From contig CAKUIF010000002.1 in the NCBI GenBank assembly GCA_934660915.1, forward strand, positions 124,001 through 188,000: DNA of 64,000 nucleotides, read 5' to 3'. The notes under the pieces were generated by a model that ran no database searches, was not told the origin of the DNA, and worked only from the letters and a program-made list of their open reading frames with translations. The stretch is from an uncultured Olsenella sp. (GTDB lineage Bacteria; Actinomycetota; Coriobacteriia; Coriobacteriales; Atopobiaceae). The translations under genes were made by a program, and so were the position numbers. Shown piece by piece: positions 16,244 to 25,737 of the stretch; positions within the stretch are counted from its first letter, which is position 1, and each line of letters starts with the position of its first letter.

Positions 16244-17316
16244 CGATAGGTCACCTTGCCCTCGCCCGGGACGCACTCGCCCATGACGAACGGCTCGAAG
16301 CCCTGCTCGCGAAGCTTGGCCTCGACCTCGGCCTGGTCCTCGGGAGCGCAGATGATGCTCATGCCGACGCCCATGTTGAAGGTCTTGTACGCCTCGTCCA
16401 GGGTGAGGCCGGCGGCCTTGACCATGTACGGGATGACGGGAGGCATCGGCCAGGCGGGACCCTCCTCGCCGCCGCGGTACACGAGCGCGTCGACGTCGGC
16501 GGGAAGCGCGCGGTTGAGGTTCTCGGTGATGCCGCCGCCGGTGATGTGCGCCATCGCGTGGATGGGGGCGCCGGCCTTGAGGGCGGCCACGAGGCCGCCG
16601 GCGTAGATGGTGGTCGGACGCAGGACGGCGTCGGCCAGGCTCTCGCCGCCGAGCTCGGCCAAAGGCTCGTTGAGCTCCTCGACGGTCTTGCCCTCGATGG
16701 CGACCTTGCGCACGAGGGAGTAGCCGTTGGAGTGGATGCCGGAGGAGGGCAGGCCGAGGATGACGTCGCCGGCCTTGACCTTGTCGGGGCCGATCATCTT
16801 GGGGCGGTCGACGACGCCCACCACGAAGCCGGCCAGGTCGTAGTCGTCGGGGTTCATGACGCCGGGGTGCTCGGCCATCTCGCCGCCCACGAGGGCGCAG
16901 CCGGACTTCTTGCAGCCCTCGGCGATGCCCTTGACGATCTCCGCCACGTGCTCGGCGCGGAGCTTGCCGATGGCCACGTAATCCAGGAAGAAGAGAGGCT
17001 CGGCGCCGATGGGCACCACGTCGTCGACGCACATGGCCACGAGGTCCTCGCCCACCGTGTCGTGGCGGTCGAGCAGCTGGGCGATGGCGAGCTTGGTGCC
17101 GACGCCGTCGGTGCCGGACACGAGGACGGGGTCCTCCATGTCCTTGAAGCCCTTCATCGAGAAGCAGGAGCCGAAGCCGCCGAGGCCGCCGATGACCTCG
17201 GGGCGGTTGGTGGCCTTGACGGCGCCCTTGATGGCGTCGACCGCGCGGGCGCCCTCGTCGACGTCCACGCCGGCGTCGGCGTACGTAACGTGCTTGGTCT
17301 GCTGAGCGTCGGACAT
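16240..17316 (-). CDS. purM: Phosphoribosylformylglycinamidine cyclo-ligase PurM
   Basis: 358 residues from the ATG at 17316 (MSDAQQTKHVTYADAGVDVD). It makes AIR from FGAM with ATP, the fifth purine step. Signatures are TYADAGVDVDEGARAVD, VSGTDGVGTKL, MCVDDVVPIGAEPLFFLDY and HITGGGITEN. The frame extends 24 codons further upstream, but that would run into purF; the chosen start lies just after the purF stop, with a purF-embedded ribosome site (AAGGAGAAC). Confidence 0.95.
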   Translation of the reverse strand: MSDAQQTKHVTYADAGVDVDEGARAVDAIKGAVKATNRPEVIGGLGGFGSCFSMKGFKDMEDPVLVSGTDGVGTKLAIAQLLDRHDTVGEDLVAMCVDDVVPIGAEPLFFLDYVAIGKLRAEHVAEIVKGIAEGCKKSGCALVGGEMAEHPGVMNPDDYDLAGFVVGVVDRPKMIGPDKVKAGDVILGLPSSGIHSNGYSLVRKVAIEGKTVEELNEPLAELGGESLADAVLRPTTIYAGGLVAALKAGAPIHAMAHITGGGITENLNRALPADVDALVYRGGEEGPAWPMPPVIPYMVKAAGLTLDEAYKTFNMGVGMSIICAPEDQAEVEAKLREQGFEPFVMGECVPGEGKVTYR

Positions 17317-17317
17317 G

Positions 17318-18850
17318 TTAGTTCTCCTTGTCTGCCATCTCGAGGACGTCCTCGGGGTGCATCTTCGAGAGGTCGCTGGCGGCCTCAAGGTTGTTGGGCT
17401 TGTATCCGGGGAGGAACTTCTCCTCGTAGAACGACTTGGGGATCTCGACCGGGTAGTTGCCGTCGAAGCAGGCCTTGCAGTAGCCCACCTCGGGGACGCA
17501 CTCCATGAGGCCCTCGATCGAGAGGAACCCGACGGAGTCCGCGCCGATGTGGTCGCGGATCTGCTCGAGGGTCATGTTCGCGGCGATGAGCTGGTCCTGG
17601 TCGGCGGTGTCGATGCCGTAGAAGCAGGGCCACTTGACCATGGGAGAAGCGCTGCGGACGTGGACCTCGGTGGCGCCGGCGTCGCGCAGGAGCTGGACGA
17701 TCTGATTGGACGTGGTGCCGCGCACGATCGAGTCGTCGACCATGACCAGGCGCTTGCCGGCCACGACGTCGGAGAGGGCATTGAGCTTGAGGCGCACGCC
17801 ACGCTCGCGGAGCTCCTGGGTGGGGGCGATGAAGGTGCGGGCGATGTAGCGGTTCTTGATGAGACCCGTGCCGTACGGGATGCCGGACTCCTTGGCAAAG
17901 CCCTCGGCCGCCGGGCAGCCGGAGTCGGGCACGCCGATGACGAGGTCGGCCTCGACCGGGGTCTCGCGGGCAAGGACGCGGCCCATGTTGTGGCGCACGC
18001 GGTAGATGGACATGCCGTCCTTGACGGAGTCCGGGCGCGAGAAGTACACGTGCTCAAAGATGCAGTTGGCGAGCGAGCGCGGGCGGCACCCCATCTGGGA
18101 AGAGAGACCGTCGTCCGAGATGCGGATGATCTCGCCGGGCTCGACCTCGCGCACGTACTCGGCGCCCACGGTGTCGAGCGCGCAGGTCTCGCTGGCGACG
18201 ACCCAGCCGGCGTCCCCGGAAAGACGGCCTAGGACGAGCGGGCGGATGCCGTGCGGGTCGCGGAAGGCGTACAGGGCGTTGTCACGGACGAGCACCATGG
18301 CGTAGCCGCCCTCGAGCATGCGCATGGTATGCGCAATGCCCGTGCGCAGGCTGTGGCCGCGCTGGGTAAAGAAGCCGATGAGCTTGGCCGCCACCTCGGA
18401 GTCGGTGTTGGAGCGGAACGGGACGCCCATCTCGATGAGCTCGTGGCGCAGGCTGTCGAAGTTCACGAGCGTGCCGTTGTGCGCCAGCGCGATGATTACG
18501 TCGTTGATCATCGAGAGGTGCGGCTGCGCGGACTCCCAGCCCTTGGCGCCGGCGGTGCCGTAGCGGCAGTGGCCGCAGGCGACCTTGCCGGGCATGGCCG
18601 CGAGGTCGGCGTCGGTAAAGACCTGCGTGACGAGGCCGAGGTCCTTGCGCACAAGGACCGTCTTGCCGTCGCCGACCGCGATGCCGGACGAGTCCTGGCC
18701 GCGGTGCTGCAGCGAGTGCAGCGCGAAGTAGGTCATGCGGGCCACATCGTGGCCCGGGGCCCATATGCCAAAGACGCCGCACTCCTCATGGAGCTTGTCG
18801 TCTTGCTGCTCGGGCGCGGAACTACCTAGATGATCGAGCTTCTCTGACAC
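17318..18850 (-). CDS. purF: Amidophosphoribosyltransferase PurF
   Basis: 510 residues from a GTG start at 18850 preceded by GAGGAAGAGGAC. It catalyses the first committed step of purine synthesis (PRPP + glutamine to phosphoribosylamine). The N-terminal glutamine amidotransferase nucleophile is the Cys of HEECGVFGIW after a propeptide of about 25 residues. The C-terminal PRTase PRPP loop is LVMVDDSIVRGTT, and the iron-sulfur-type cysteines typical of Bacillus PurF can be seen near the C-terminus (VGYCKACFDG). The open frame continues upstream into the sortase gene, so the longer form is rejected. Confidence 0.94.
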   Translation of the reverse strand: MSEKLDHLGSSAPEQQDDKLHEECGVFGIWAPGHDVARMTYFALHSLQHRGQDSSGIAVGDGKTVLVRKDLGLVTQVFTDADLAAMPGKVACGHCRYGTAGAKGWESAQPHLSMINDVIIALAHNGTLVNFDSLRHELIEMGVPFRSNTDSEVAAKLIGFFTQRGHSLRTGIAHTMRMLEGGYAMVLVRDNALYAFRDPHGIRPLVLGRLSGDAGWVVASETCALDTVGAEYVREVEPGEIIRISDDGLSSQMGCRPRSLANCIFEHVYFSRPDSVKDGMSIYRVRHNMGRVLARETPVEADLVIGVPDSGCPAAEGFAKESGIPYGTGLIKNRYIARTFIAPTQELRERGVRLKLNALSDVVAGKRLVMVDDSIVRGTTSNQIVQLLRDAGATEVHVRSASPMVKWPCFYGIDTADQDQLIAANMTLEQIRDHIGADSVGFLSIEGLMECVPEVGYCKACFDGNYPVEIPKSFYEEKFLPGYKPNNLEAASDLSKMHPEDVLEMADKEN

Positions 18851-18888
18851 GAAGTCCTCTTCCTCTCTCGAGCGTCGGGTGCGCGCGG

Positions 18889-19884
18889 CTACTCTTGGGC
18901 CGACGTCGCCTTGGGCACGCAGACGAGCACGACTCGGCCCGTCTCGTTTCCTGTATAGCTGCAGGTACACAGCGAGAGCACGTTGTTGGCGGCCGCTATC
19001 TGTGCGTCAGCGTCGGCGGCCTTGGCGCTCGCCTTGGCGGCGAGCGCGGAAAGATAGCTGTGGAACGCGTCGGTGGACTCGAACGAGAAGCACCTGACGT
19101 TCTCGTCGTCGCCGTCGGTCTTGTAGGCGAGCAAGGGCTGCAGCTCGTAGGTCGCCTGCTCGGTCACGTACCAAATGGTGTCGACCGAGTCGAACATGCC
19201 CTGGCTCTCCATGTCGGAGACGGCCTTGAACATCGAGCCGTTGCGCAGGTGGTGGCCGTAGATGATGGTCTGCGCGTCCACCATGCCGGGGGCGGTGTTG
19301 TCCGAGTCGAGGAAGATCTGCCCGCCGAGCGAGTAGTTGCCCTCCGCGTTGGTGTGCAGGTAGGCATCGTTGTCGGCTCCCTGGTAAACAGGGTAGTTGA
19401 CGTTGGTGCCGGGAATCTGGATCCAACCGACGACCTGCTGGTTCACGGCCTTCAGCGCCGACCAATCGACCTGCGGGGCAGACGAGCCGGAATTGTCCAC
19501 GGTCGCGTAGGCCGCGAGCTTCTCGTTAATTACATCCTGCTCGTGGTACTCGTACTGGTTGTGCAAAAACATCCCCGCCGCGGCAATCAAAAGGCAGAGC
19601 CCGATGACAAGAAGAACGCGCGAGACAATGCGCGCGCGGCGGCGCTTCGGGTCGCGATTCCCCCTGACGTCATAGGGGTCGGACTCTCCGTACCCACTGC
19701 GGCGCCTGCCGGACGCCCCGTGACCAGGCGTCACGACGCTCTGGTACCCGACGGCGCGCGAGCTGGTGCGCGCGTAGGCGTTGCCCGCAGGCGCGTGGTA
19801 GGACTCATCGCCGCCGCGCGTGGGCCGCGGGACGGGCGCCGGATCCTGAGGGGCAGTTCCTTCTTGCTTAAAGTGCTTAGCCAT
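18889..19884 (-). CDS. Class B sortase inserted in the purine operon
   Basis: 331 residues. A long, basic, low-complexity cytosolic N-terminus (about 85 residues) is followed by one membrane helix (VLLVIGLCLLIAAAGMFLH) and an extracellular sortase domain. The catalytic set is visible: His in IYGHHLRNGSMF, Cys in SLCTCSYTG, and Arg in ETGRVVLV. The GHHLRNGSMF pattern fits class B. It would cleave sorting signals such as the [VT]P[QE]TGD ends of the surface proteins at 43-62 kb and attach them to peptidoglycan (inference). The gene starts three bases after the purE stop and ends 38 bases before purF, so it shares the purine transcript, which is unusual. Confidence 0.9.
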   Translation of the reverse strand: MAKHFKQEGTAPQDPAPVPRPTRGGDESYHAPAGNAYARTSSRAVGYQSVVTPGHGASGRRRSGYGESDPYDVRGNRDPKRRRARIVSRVLLVIGLCLLIAAAGMFLHNQYEYHEQDVINEKLAAYATVDNSGSSAPQVDWSALKAVNQQVVGWIQIPGTNVNYPVYQGADNDAYLHTNAEGNYSLGGQIFLDSDNTAPGMVDAQTIIYGHHLRNGSMFKAVSDMESQGMFDSVDTIWYVTEQATYELQPLLAYKTDGDDENVRCFSFESTDAFHSYLSALAAKASAKAADADAQIAAANNVLSLCTCSYTGNETGRVVLVCVPKATSAQE

Positions 19885-19887
19885 TGA

Positions 19888-20358
19888 CTAGGCCTCGGCC
19901 ATCTTCTGCTTGAAATCGACGATGACCTGGCGGTACTCGGGCATGGTGGCGCCGAGGATCTGGGTGGCAAAGATCGCGGCGTTCTTTGCGCCGTTGATGG
20001 CGACGCAGGCCACGGGCACGCCGGAGGGCATCTGAACCATCGAGAGGAGCGAGTCCATGCCGCCGAGGTCGGAGGTCTTCATCGGGACGCCGACGATGGG
20101 CAGCGGGGTGAAGGCGGCAACGACCCCGCCGAGGTGAGCGGCCTTGCCGGCGGCGGCGATGATCACCTTGAGGCCGCGGTCGGCCGCGGACGAGGCCCAT
20201 TCGTGGACCTTCTCGGGGTTGCGGTGGGCGCTCGCGATGACGAGCTCATACGGCACTCCCAGCTCGTCGAGTTGGGCCGTGCAGGCCTCCATGGTCGGCA
20301 TATCGGACTTGGAACCCATAATGATGCCGACGAGCGGCTTTTCTGCGGTCTGTGCCAC
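19888..20358 (-). CDS. purE: N5-carboxyaminoimidazole ribonucleotide mutase PurE
   Basis: 156 residues from a GTG start at 20358 preceded by TGAGGAGG. It moves the carboxylate of N5-CAIR to give CAIR. Family motifs are GIIMGSKSDMPTM, SAHRNPEKVHEW, IAAAGKAAHLGGVVAA and PMKTSDLGGMDSLLSMVQMP. It is the first gene of the purE-sortase-purF-purM-purN operon; a TATACT -10 element lies in the leader around 20400. The separate N5-CAIR synthase PurK is not in the window. Confidence 0.94.
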   Translation of the reverse strand: MAQTAEKPLVGIIMGSKSDMPTMEACTAQLDELGVPYELVIASAHRNPEKVHEWASSAADRGLKVIIAAAGKAAHLGGVVAAFTPLPIVGVPMKTSDLGGMDSLLSMVQMPSGVPVACVAINGAKNAAIFATQILGATMPEYRQVIVDFKQKMAEA

Positions 20359-20460
20359 GAAACGTTCCTCCTCAGGATTGCGCTGCATGCAAGCTTTAAG
20401 TATACGCGGCGGGCGCAACGTTTTTCTCCCCGCTCAGAACCTGCACTCAGAGTGTCACAA

Positions 20461-20494
20461 ATGCCGCGGAAGGCTTTCTCGCCACCCGCGGCAT
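20461..20494 (-). terminator. Hairpin after dinG
   Basis: A nine-bp stem (20461-20469 with 20486-20494) twelve bases beyond the dinG stop, followed on the minus strand by TTTG. The U-tract is short, so it is a moderate terminator separating dinG from the purine operon. Confidence 0.6.
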
Positions 20495-20505
20495 CTGGGT
20501 TTTTC

Positions 20506-23466
20506 TTACTTGCTTCGCGAGGAGCGCCAGAGCTTTATGAAGCGCCCGATTCCCGCGCGGTCCATCGTCTGAACGTTCTTGCTCGGCAGCGATTGGATGA
20601 ACTGCCTGCCGTAGCGCTTGGTCACCAGGCGCGAGTCGGCGAGCACGAGCACGCCCGTGTCGGTCGAGCTGCGGATGAGGCGGCCGGCGGCCTGCTTGAC
20701 CGAGATCACGGCCTCCGGCAGGGAGTATTTCCACCAGGCGCGCTGGTCGCGGGCCTCGCGCTCGCGGACAAGCGGGTCGTTGGGGCTCGCGAAGGGCAGC
20801 TTGGGGATCACGACGCAGCGCAGCGTCTCGCCCGCGGCGTCGAAGCCCTCCCAGAACGACTTGAGCGCGAGCAGCGAGAGGTCCTTCTCGGCAATAAAGC
20901 GGTCGCGCAGTCGGCGCGCGGAGGCGCCCTTGCCCTGCTGCTCCAGCTCGAGCCCCTCGCGCGCGAGGCGGCCCGCCAGCTCGGCGTGAACGCGCTCCAT
21001 GTCGCGGCGGTTCGTGAAGAGCGTGAGCACGCCGCCGCCCATGGCCACATGGACGTCAAAGAGCAGGTCCACGAGGGCGTCGATGTAGCCGCGCTCGTTG
21101 GGGGCGGGCATGTCCTTGGCAACGACGACGCTCATGTTGCGGTCGAAGTCGAAGCTCGAGTCGAGCCGCAGGTCGCGGTGCTTGTCCGTGCCCGCGCGGT
21201 CGAGCCCGACTCCCGCGTCGAAGTGCTCGAAGCTCTCGCCGACCGCGATGGTCGCCGAGGTGAAGACCACGGTGTCCATCTCGGGCAGCCAGCGCTCCGA
21301 GAGGTCGGCGCCCACGTCGAGCTTCTCGGCGCAGAGCTTCTCCATGTTGGCGCGCTTGCGCGAGCGGCTCACCTGCGCGGAGTACACGTAGGCAGGGTCG
21401 GGCTCGACGCAGATCAGCTTCACGCCGGCAAGAAGGTCCGAGAGGAACCTCGTGGATTCGCCGAGGTCGGCAGCCAGGCGGGCGTCCGTCTCGCGCAGGG
21501 CCGCGGCCGCCTCCTTGAGCTGCTTGACCGCCTCGGCCAGCACGTCTGCCGCGCGGGCGCCGGCGGATGCGACCTCGCCCCACGGCTCGCCGCCGCGGGC
21601 GGCCTCGTCGATCCACAGCGTGCTCACGTCGTAGCCGGCATCCCCTCCGCGGGCCGTGCCCGCCAGGCCGTGGACCGCCTCAAAGAGGTCGGCGCAGGCA
21701 ACCGACGCCCGCGCGGTCGTCGCCGCGGCCTTGGTAAGAAGCCCACACACCAACGTCGAGTTCTCGAGGTGCGCAGAGGATGCGAGCAGGGTGCGCAGCA
21801 CGCCCGTCTTTGTTCCGCCGAGCAGCTCGAAGGCGATGCGCGCCTCCTCTCCGGAGACCTCGACGGCCCACTGGCGCCGCGCCTCGGACTCGAAGGCGTG
21901 GGCCTCGTCGACCACCCAGTGGCGGATCGGGGGAAGGATGTTGCCGTCGGCATCGACGTCGCGCAGGAGCAGCGAGTGGTTGGTCACCACGACATCGCCG
22001 CAGGCGGCGCGGCGACGGGCGCCGTGCAGCAGGCACAGGTTGGGGTAGTACGGGCAGCGCGAGCGCAGGCACTCGCCGGAGGTCGTGGTAAGCATGGAGC
22101 GCGGCACGTAGCGCCAGCGGATGCCCAGCGCGTCGAGGTCGCCGTCGGGCGACTGGCAGGCATACGCGTAGCACACCGCGATCGCCGTGAGCATGTCCGC
22201 GCCCACGGCGTTGTCGGAGCGGCCGTCCTTCTTTCCAGCGGCGATGGGAAGGTCCTCGCGGGCGGCGCGGTCCATGCGGTGCAGGCAGGGGTAGTGGTCG
22301 TAGCCCTTCAGGCTGTGGAACTCGAGGCCGCCGGGCAGCGCTTCGGCCAGCGCCGGGAGCTCATGCGAGACGAGCTGGTCGGTCAGCGCGTTGGTTTTTG
22401 TCGCGACGCCCACGGTAACGTTGTTTCTTTGGGCAAAGAGCGCCATGGGGAGCAGGTAGGCGAGCGACTTGCCGACGCCGGTACCCGCCTCGATGGAGCG
22501 GTGGGTCGAGGTCGCAAGCGCCCGGGCTATCTCGCGCGCCATCTCTTCTTGCTCGGGCCTGCGCTCGAGGTGGTCGTACATCCTGCCCGCAACGCCGTCG
22601 GCCGAGAGCTCTCTGGTCACTTCCTCACAGCTGGGCGCACGCACCGGGCCATCGAGCTCCTGCGCGTCCTCGCGCACATGGCCCTGCTGCGCCGCGACGA
22701 TCTTCGCGCGAACGGCGGGCAGTGAGAAGCGCACCCCCTCGTCCGCAAGCGCAAGGCCCGATAGCACGGGGCGGAATGCCCAGTCGATCTCCTCGTGCAT
22801 CCCCGCCAGATACCCCAAAAGGCCTGCTGGCAGGTCGGTGAGGGCGCAAAGGATGATCCTCCACATGCCACAGAGCGCGTCGACGTCGTCACTCGAGTTG
22901 TGCGTGACCGCCGCGCACCCGAATGCCGACGCCATATCCGCCAACCGGTGGGAAGAAAGGCGCGGGAGCGCGATGCGCGAGAGCGAAAGAGTGTCGATCC
23001 AAATGTCGGAGACGTTCGCCCCTCCCGGGACCGCCTCCACAAAGGTCCGGTCGAAGGTCGCGTTGTGGGCGAGCACCGGGGCGCCGCCGACGAACTCGGC
23101 GAGCGCGGCCACGGCCTCCTTGGGCGAGGGCGCACCGGCGACGTCGACCTGCGAGATGCCGGTGAGCTTCTGAATCTCGGGAGGAATCGGGCGACCCGGA
23201 TCCACGAAGGTCTCGAACCTCTCGACGACCTCGCGCCCGCTCAGGCGGGCCGCGCTTATCTCGATGAGCTCGCAGTCCTTGAACGAGAGCCCAGTCGTCT
23301 CGGTGTCGAGCACCACCACATCGTCCTCGAGCAGGCCGAACCTCGCAGTTCTTGCCCTATCCGCGAGGCTTCGGTAGGCGTCGGCCACGCTCTTTGGGGT
23401 ACCGGGCAGAATCAGGTCTTCGAGGCACACCTCATTGGTGGCCGCGTGGTCGTTCTCTTGGGGCAT
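20506..23466 (-). CDS. dinG: DinG-family helicase fused to a DEDDh exonuclease domain
   Basis: 986 residues. Residues about 45-215 are an epsilon-like 3'-5' exonuclease (VVLDTETTGLSF, LAHNATFDRTF, and a late HNSSDDVDA that supplies His-Asp). The rest is an XPD/DinG superfamily 2 helicase: Walker A EAGTGVGKSLAYL, DEAH box VVDEAHAFES, and iron-sulfur cysteines in ECLRSRCPYYPNLC and AACGDVV. Such fusions are typical of Gram-positive DinG and act in DNA repair, removing structured or R-loop intermediates. ATG start with AAGGAACAGG upstream; it follows ddl by 44 bases. Whether the helicase is active (Gram-positive DinG can lack it) is not decidable from sequence. Confidence 0.92.
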   Translation of the reverse strand: MPQENDHAATNEVCLEDLILPGTPKSVADAYRSLADRARTARFGLLEDDVVVLDTETTGLSFKDCELIEISAARLSGREVVERFETFVDPGRPIPPEIQKLTGISQVDVAGAPSPKEAVAALAEFVGGAPVLAHNATFDRTFVEAVPGGANVSDIWIDTLSLSRIALPRLSSHRLADMASAFGCAAVTHNSSDDVDALCGMWRIILCALTDLPAGLLGYLAGMHEEIDWAFRPVLSGLALADEGVRFSLPAVRAKIVAAQQGHVREDAQELDGPVRAPSCEEVTRELSADGVAGRMYDHLERRPEQEEMAREIARALATSTHRSIEAGTGVGKSLAYLLPMALFAQRNNVTVGVATKTNALTDQLVSHELPALAEALPGGLEFHSLKGYDHYPCLHRMDRAAREDLPIAAGKKDGRSDNAVGADMLTAIAVCYAYACQSPDGDLDALGIRWRYVPRSMLTTTSGECLRSRCPYYPNLCLLHGARRRAACGDVVVTNHSLLLRDVDADGNILPPIRHWVVDEAHAFESEARRQWAVEVSGEEARIAFELLGGTKTGVLRTLLASSAHLENSTLVCGLLTKAAATTARASVACADLFEAVHGLAGTARGGDAGYDVSTLWIDEAARGGEPWGEVASAGARAADVLAEAVKQLKEAAAALRETDARLAADLGESTRFLSDLLAGVKLICVEPDPAYVYSAQVSRSRKRANMEKLCAEKLDVGADLSERWLPEMDTVVFTSATIAVGESFEHFDAGVGLDRAGTDKHRDLRLDSSFDFDRNMSVVVAKDMPAPNERGYIDALVDLLFDVHVAMGGGVLTLFTNRRDMERVHAELAGRLAREGLELEQQGKGASARRLRDRFIAEKDLSLLALKSFWEGFDAAGETLRCVVIPKLPFASPNDPLVREREARDQRAWWKYSLPEAVISVKQAAGRLIRSSTDTGVLVLADSRLVTKRYGRQFIQSLPSKNVQTMDRAGIGRFIKLWRSSRSK

Positions 23467-23510
23467 CCTGTTCCTTATCTTGTTTTGGTTTTGGCCTTAG
23501 GCACGCACAT

Positions 23511-24482
23511 CTACTCTACCGTCGACGCGCGCCCCTCGACCGCGAGCTCGATAAATTTAGCGCAGAGCTCCGGGAACTCGATCCCGCCGTGGCGCGCGGA
23601 GTCCGGCAGAAGGCTTGCCGGAGTCATGCCGGGGATGGTGTTGGTCTCAAGGATCACCGGCTCGCCCATCTCGGTCACGATGAAGTCGCTGCGGGAGCAG
23701 CCGGCGCACCCGAGCGCCTTGTGGGCCGCGACCGCGGCGTCCTGCGCCTTGGCGTACACCGCCGGCGCGAGACGCGCGGGGATGACGTGGTGCAGCTCCG
23801 CCGGCTCGTACTTGACCTTCACGTCATAGAAGTCGGCGCCGGTCACGATCTCGACGATGGGCAGGGCGTGGGGATCGGCGTTTCCAATCACGGGCACCGT
23901 GATCTCGGTTCCCACGACGCACTCCTCGATGAGCACGCGCTCGCCCTCGGAACCCGCGAGGTCGACGGCCTCCTGGAGCTTGGAGCTCTCGGTCACGCGA
24001 GTGATGCCGAAGCTGCTGCCGTTGCCGGAGGGCTTTACAAAGAGGGGCAGGCCGAGCTTGCTCACCAGGGCGTCCTTCTGCTCTTGGGTAAGCCGGGCGC
24101 CGGCGGGAAGGTCCACGCCGCGGGGCGTGCGAATGCCGGCCTTCGCGTAAAGGACCTTTGCGGCTTCCTTCTGCGTGGCGACCGCCGAGGCAAAAACGCC
24201 CGAGAAGGCGTAGGGGATGTGCATGACCTCAAGCATGCCCTGAATGCAGCCGTCCTCGCCGAAGCGGCCGTGCAGCGCGGGGAAGGCGACGTCGTAGTTT
24301 CCGCCTGCAAGCTTCTCGGCAAAGCGGTCCTCGGCGATGTCCAGAAGGTCAACCTTCTTGAACCCAGACTCGAGAAGCGCCCTCCTGCACTCGGTTCCCG
24401 ACGTGATGCTCACGTCGCGCTCATCCGACCAACCGCCGCAAAGCACGACGACCCTCATGCTCTTGAGTTCTTCTGTATTCAT
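23511..24482 (-). CDS. ddl: D-alanine--D-alanine ligase
   Basis: 323 residues from the ATG at 24482, preceded by AAGGAGCAGC. ATP-grasp ligase joining two D-alanines for peptidoglycan precursors. Motifs are VLCGGWSDERDVSITSG, the HGRFGEDG loop, VKPSGNGSSFGI, and NTIPGMTPASLLP. The frame extends nine more codons upstream without a ribosome site. Paired with dinG on one transcript. The sequence is of the normal D-Ala-D-Ala class; nothing suggests a VanA-type D-lactate ligase. Confidence 0.93.
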   Translation of the reverse strand: MNTEELKSMRVVVLCGGWSDERDVSITSGTECRRALLESGFKKVDLLDIAEDRFAEKLAGGNYDVAFPALHGRFGEDGCIQGMLEVMHIPYAFSGVFASAVATQKEAAKVLYAKAGIRTPRGVDLPAGARLTQEQKDALVSKLGLPLFVKPSGNGSSFGITRVTESSKLQEAVDLAGSEGERVLIEECVVGTEITVPVIGNADPHALPIVEIVTGADFYDVKVKYEPAELHHVIPARLAPAVYAKAQDAAVAAHKALGCAGCSRSDFIVTEMGEPVILETNTIPGMTPASLLPDSARHGGIEFPELCAKFIELAVEGRASTVE

Positions 24483-24598
24483 GCTGCTCCTTAGCCGGGC
24501 GGGCCCCACCAGCTGCTAGACTCGACTGACATTGAGACTTATTTCCTGTTGAGAGGATACTCCACCGCAGGACAAAAACTCGAAGGACAGGAGAATCT

Positions 24599-25654
24599 GT
24601 GGCTGTTATCAACAATGATAAGAATACCAACCAAATCCGTGACCTCAAAACCATGACAAAAGGCGAGCTGATGGCTCTTATGGAGTCCCTTGGCCAGCCG
24701 ACGTTTCGCGTGAAACAAGTCGAGGACTGGATCTGGAACAAGAACGCGAAGTCCTTCGACGATATGACTAACCTTCCCAAGTCCCTGCGCGCCCAGCTCT
24801 CCGAGTCCCTCGCTCTCGGCGGCGTTGAGGAAGTCGCTCGCCAGGTCTCTGAGGACGGAAGCCGCAAGTACCTTCTTCGCATGCCCGACGGCGTCACCGT
24901 CGAGTGCGTCGGCATGCCCTCCGGCAAGAAGCTCGCCGTCTGCGTGAGCACCCAGGCCGGTTGCGCCATGGGCTGCGCGTTTTGCGCCACCGGCGGCGCA
25001 GGCTTCACGCGCTCCCTTACCCCTTCGGAGATCTACGACCAGGTCATGCACGTCCGCGACGACTTCAACACGCGCGTAACGAGCGTCGTCTTCATGGGGC
25101 AGGGCGAGCCGTTTATGAACTACGACAACACGCTGGCCGCGCTCCGCAAGCTCAATGATCCGGAGGGCGCGGGCATCGGAGCACGCCACCTTACCGTTTC
25201 CACCTGCGGCGTTATCCCGATGATCCGCAAGTTCTCCCGCGAGCCCGAGCAGTTCACGCTTGCCGTTTCGCTTCACTCCGCCGTGCAAAAGACCCGCAAC
25301 CAGATCATGCCCGGCGTAAAGAAGTACTCGCTCCTCAACCTCTACACCGTTATGGGCGAGTACGTCGACCGCACCGGTCGCCGCCCGACGTACGAGTACG
25401 CCCTCATCGACGGCGTCAACGACACGAGGGAAGAGATGGACGCCCTCTGCGACTTCTGCCGCGACACCCTTGCGCACGTCAACATCATCCAGCTCAACGA
25501 TGTCCCGGGGTCAAAGCTCAAGCCTTCCACCGAGCGCCGCGCAGAAGATTTTGTCAACGCACTCTCTCGCGTCGGTGTTGAGGCCACGATCCGCAACTCT
25601 CGCGGCTCCGACATCGACGCCGCCTGCGGCCAGCTCAAGCAGCGCCTTTCATAG
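24599..25654 (+). CDS. rlmN: Dual-specificity RNA methyltransferase RlmN
   Basis: 351 residues. Radical SAM enzyme that methylates C2 of A2503 in 23S rRNA and A37 in tRNAs. The CxxxCxxC motif is CAMGCAFC; the conserved GQGEPFMNYDN, SVSTCG-like TVSTCGVIPMIRK, and the methyl-carrying C-terminal Cys (DIDAACGQL) are present. A GTG start at 24599 is preceded by GGACAGGAG. It is a lone plus-strand gene on the left side of the origin, divergent from ddl. Confidence 0.95.
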   Translation: MAVINNDKNTNQIRDLKTMTKGELMALMESLGQPTFRVKQVEDWIWNKNAKSFDDMTNLPKSLRAQLSESLALGGVEEVARQVSEDGSRKYLLRMPDGVTVECVGMPSGKKLAVCVSTQAGCAMGCAFCATGGAGFTRSLTPSEIYDQVMHVRDDFNTRVTSVVFMGQGEPFMNYDNTLAALRKLNDPEGAGIGARHLTVSTCGVIPMIRKFSREPEQFTLAVSLHSAVQKTRNQIMPGVKKYSLLNLYTVMGEYVDRTGRRPTYEYALIDGVNDTREEMDALCDFCRDTLAHVNIIQLNDVPGSKLKPSTERRAEDFVNALSRVGVEATIRNSRGSDIDAACGQLKQRLS

Positions 25655-25680
25655 CGCACAACCTTGGCTCTAACGCGTTA

Positions 25681-25710
25681 GGCCCAGAGGACAATCCCTC
25701 CGGGCCTTTT
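25681..25710 (+). terminator. Terminator of rlmN
   Basis: Stem GGCCC.GAGG / CCTC.GGGCC (25681-25690 with 25697-25706, one mismatch) followed by TTTT. It lies 26 bases past the rlmN stop and faces the small minus-strand gene ending at 25738. Confidence 0.85.
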
Positions 25711-25737
25711 CCTTGCATTTAGATTAGAACGTGTGTT

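Noticed and set aside
16243..17032. Extended purN frame running antiparallel in frame through purM
   Set aside because: The upstream part is an Arg/Gly/Pro-rich shifted reading of purM; the ATG overlapping the purM stop is the proper start.
20359..20505. Purine riboswitch upstream of purE
   Set aside because: The 147-base gap includes the dinG hairpin and shows no purine aptamer core or three-way junction.
20134..22725. 863-codon open frame antisense to dinG
   Set aside because: High-GC sequence leaves antisense frames open; its product is His/Gly/Leu/Val/Ala-rich without domains and it covers a well-defined helicase gene.
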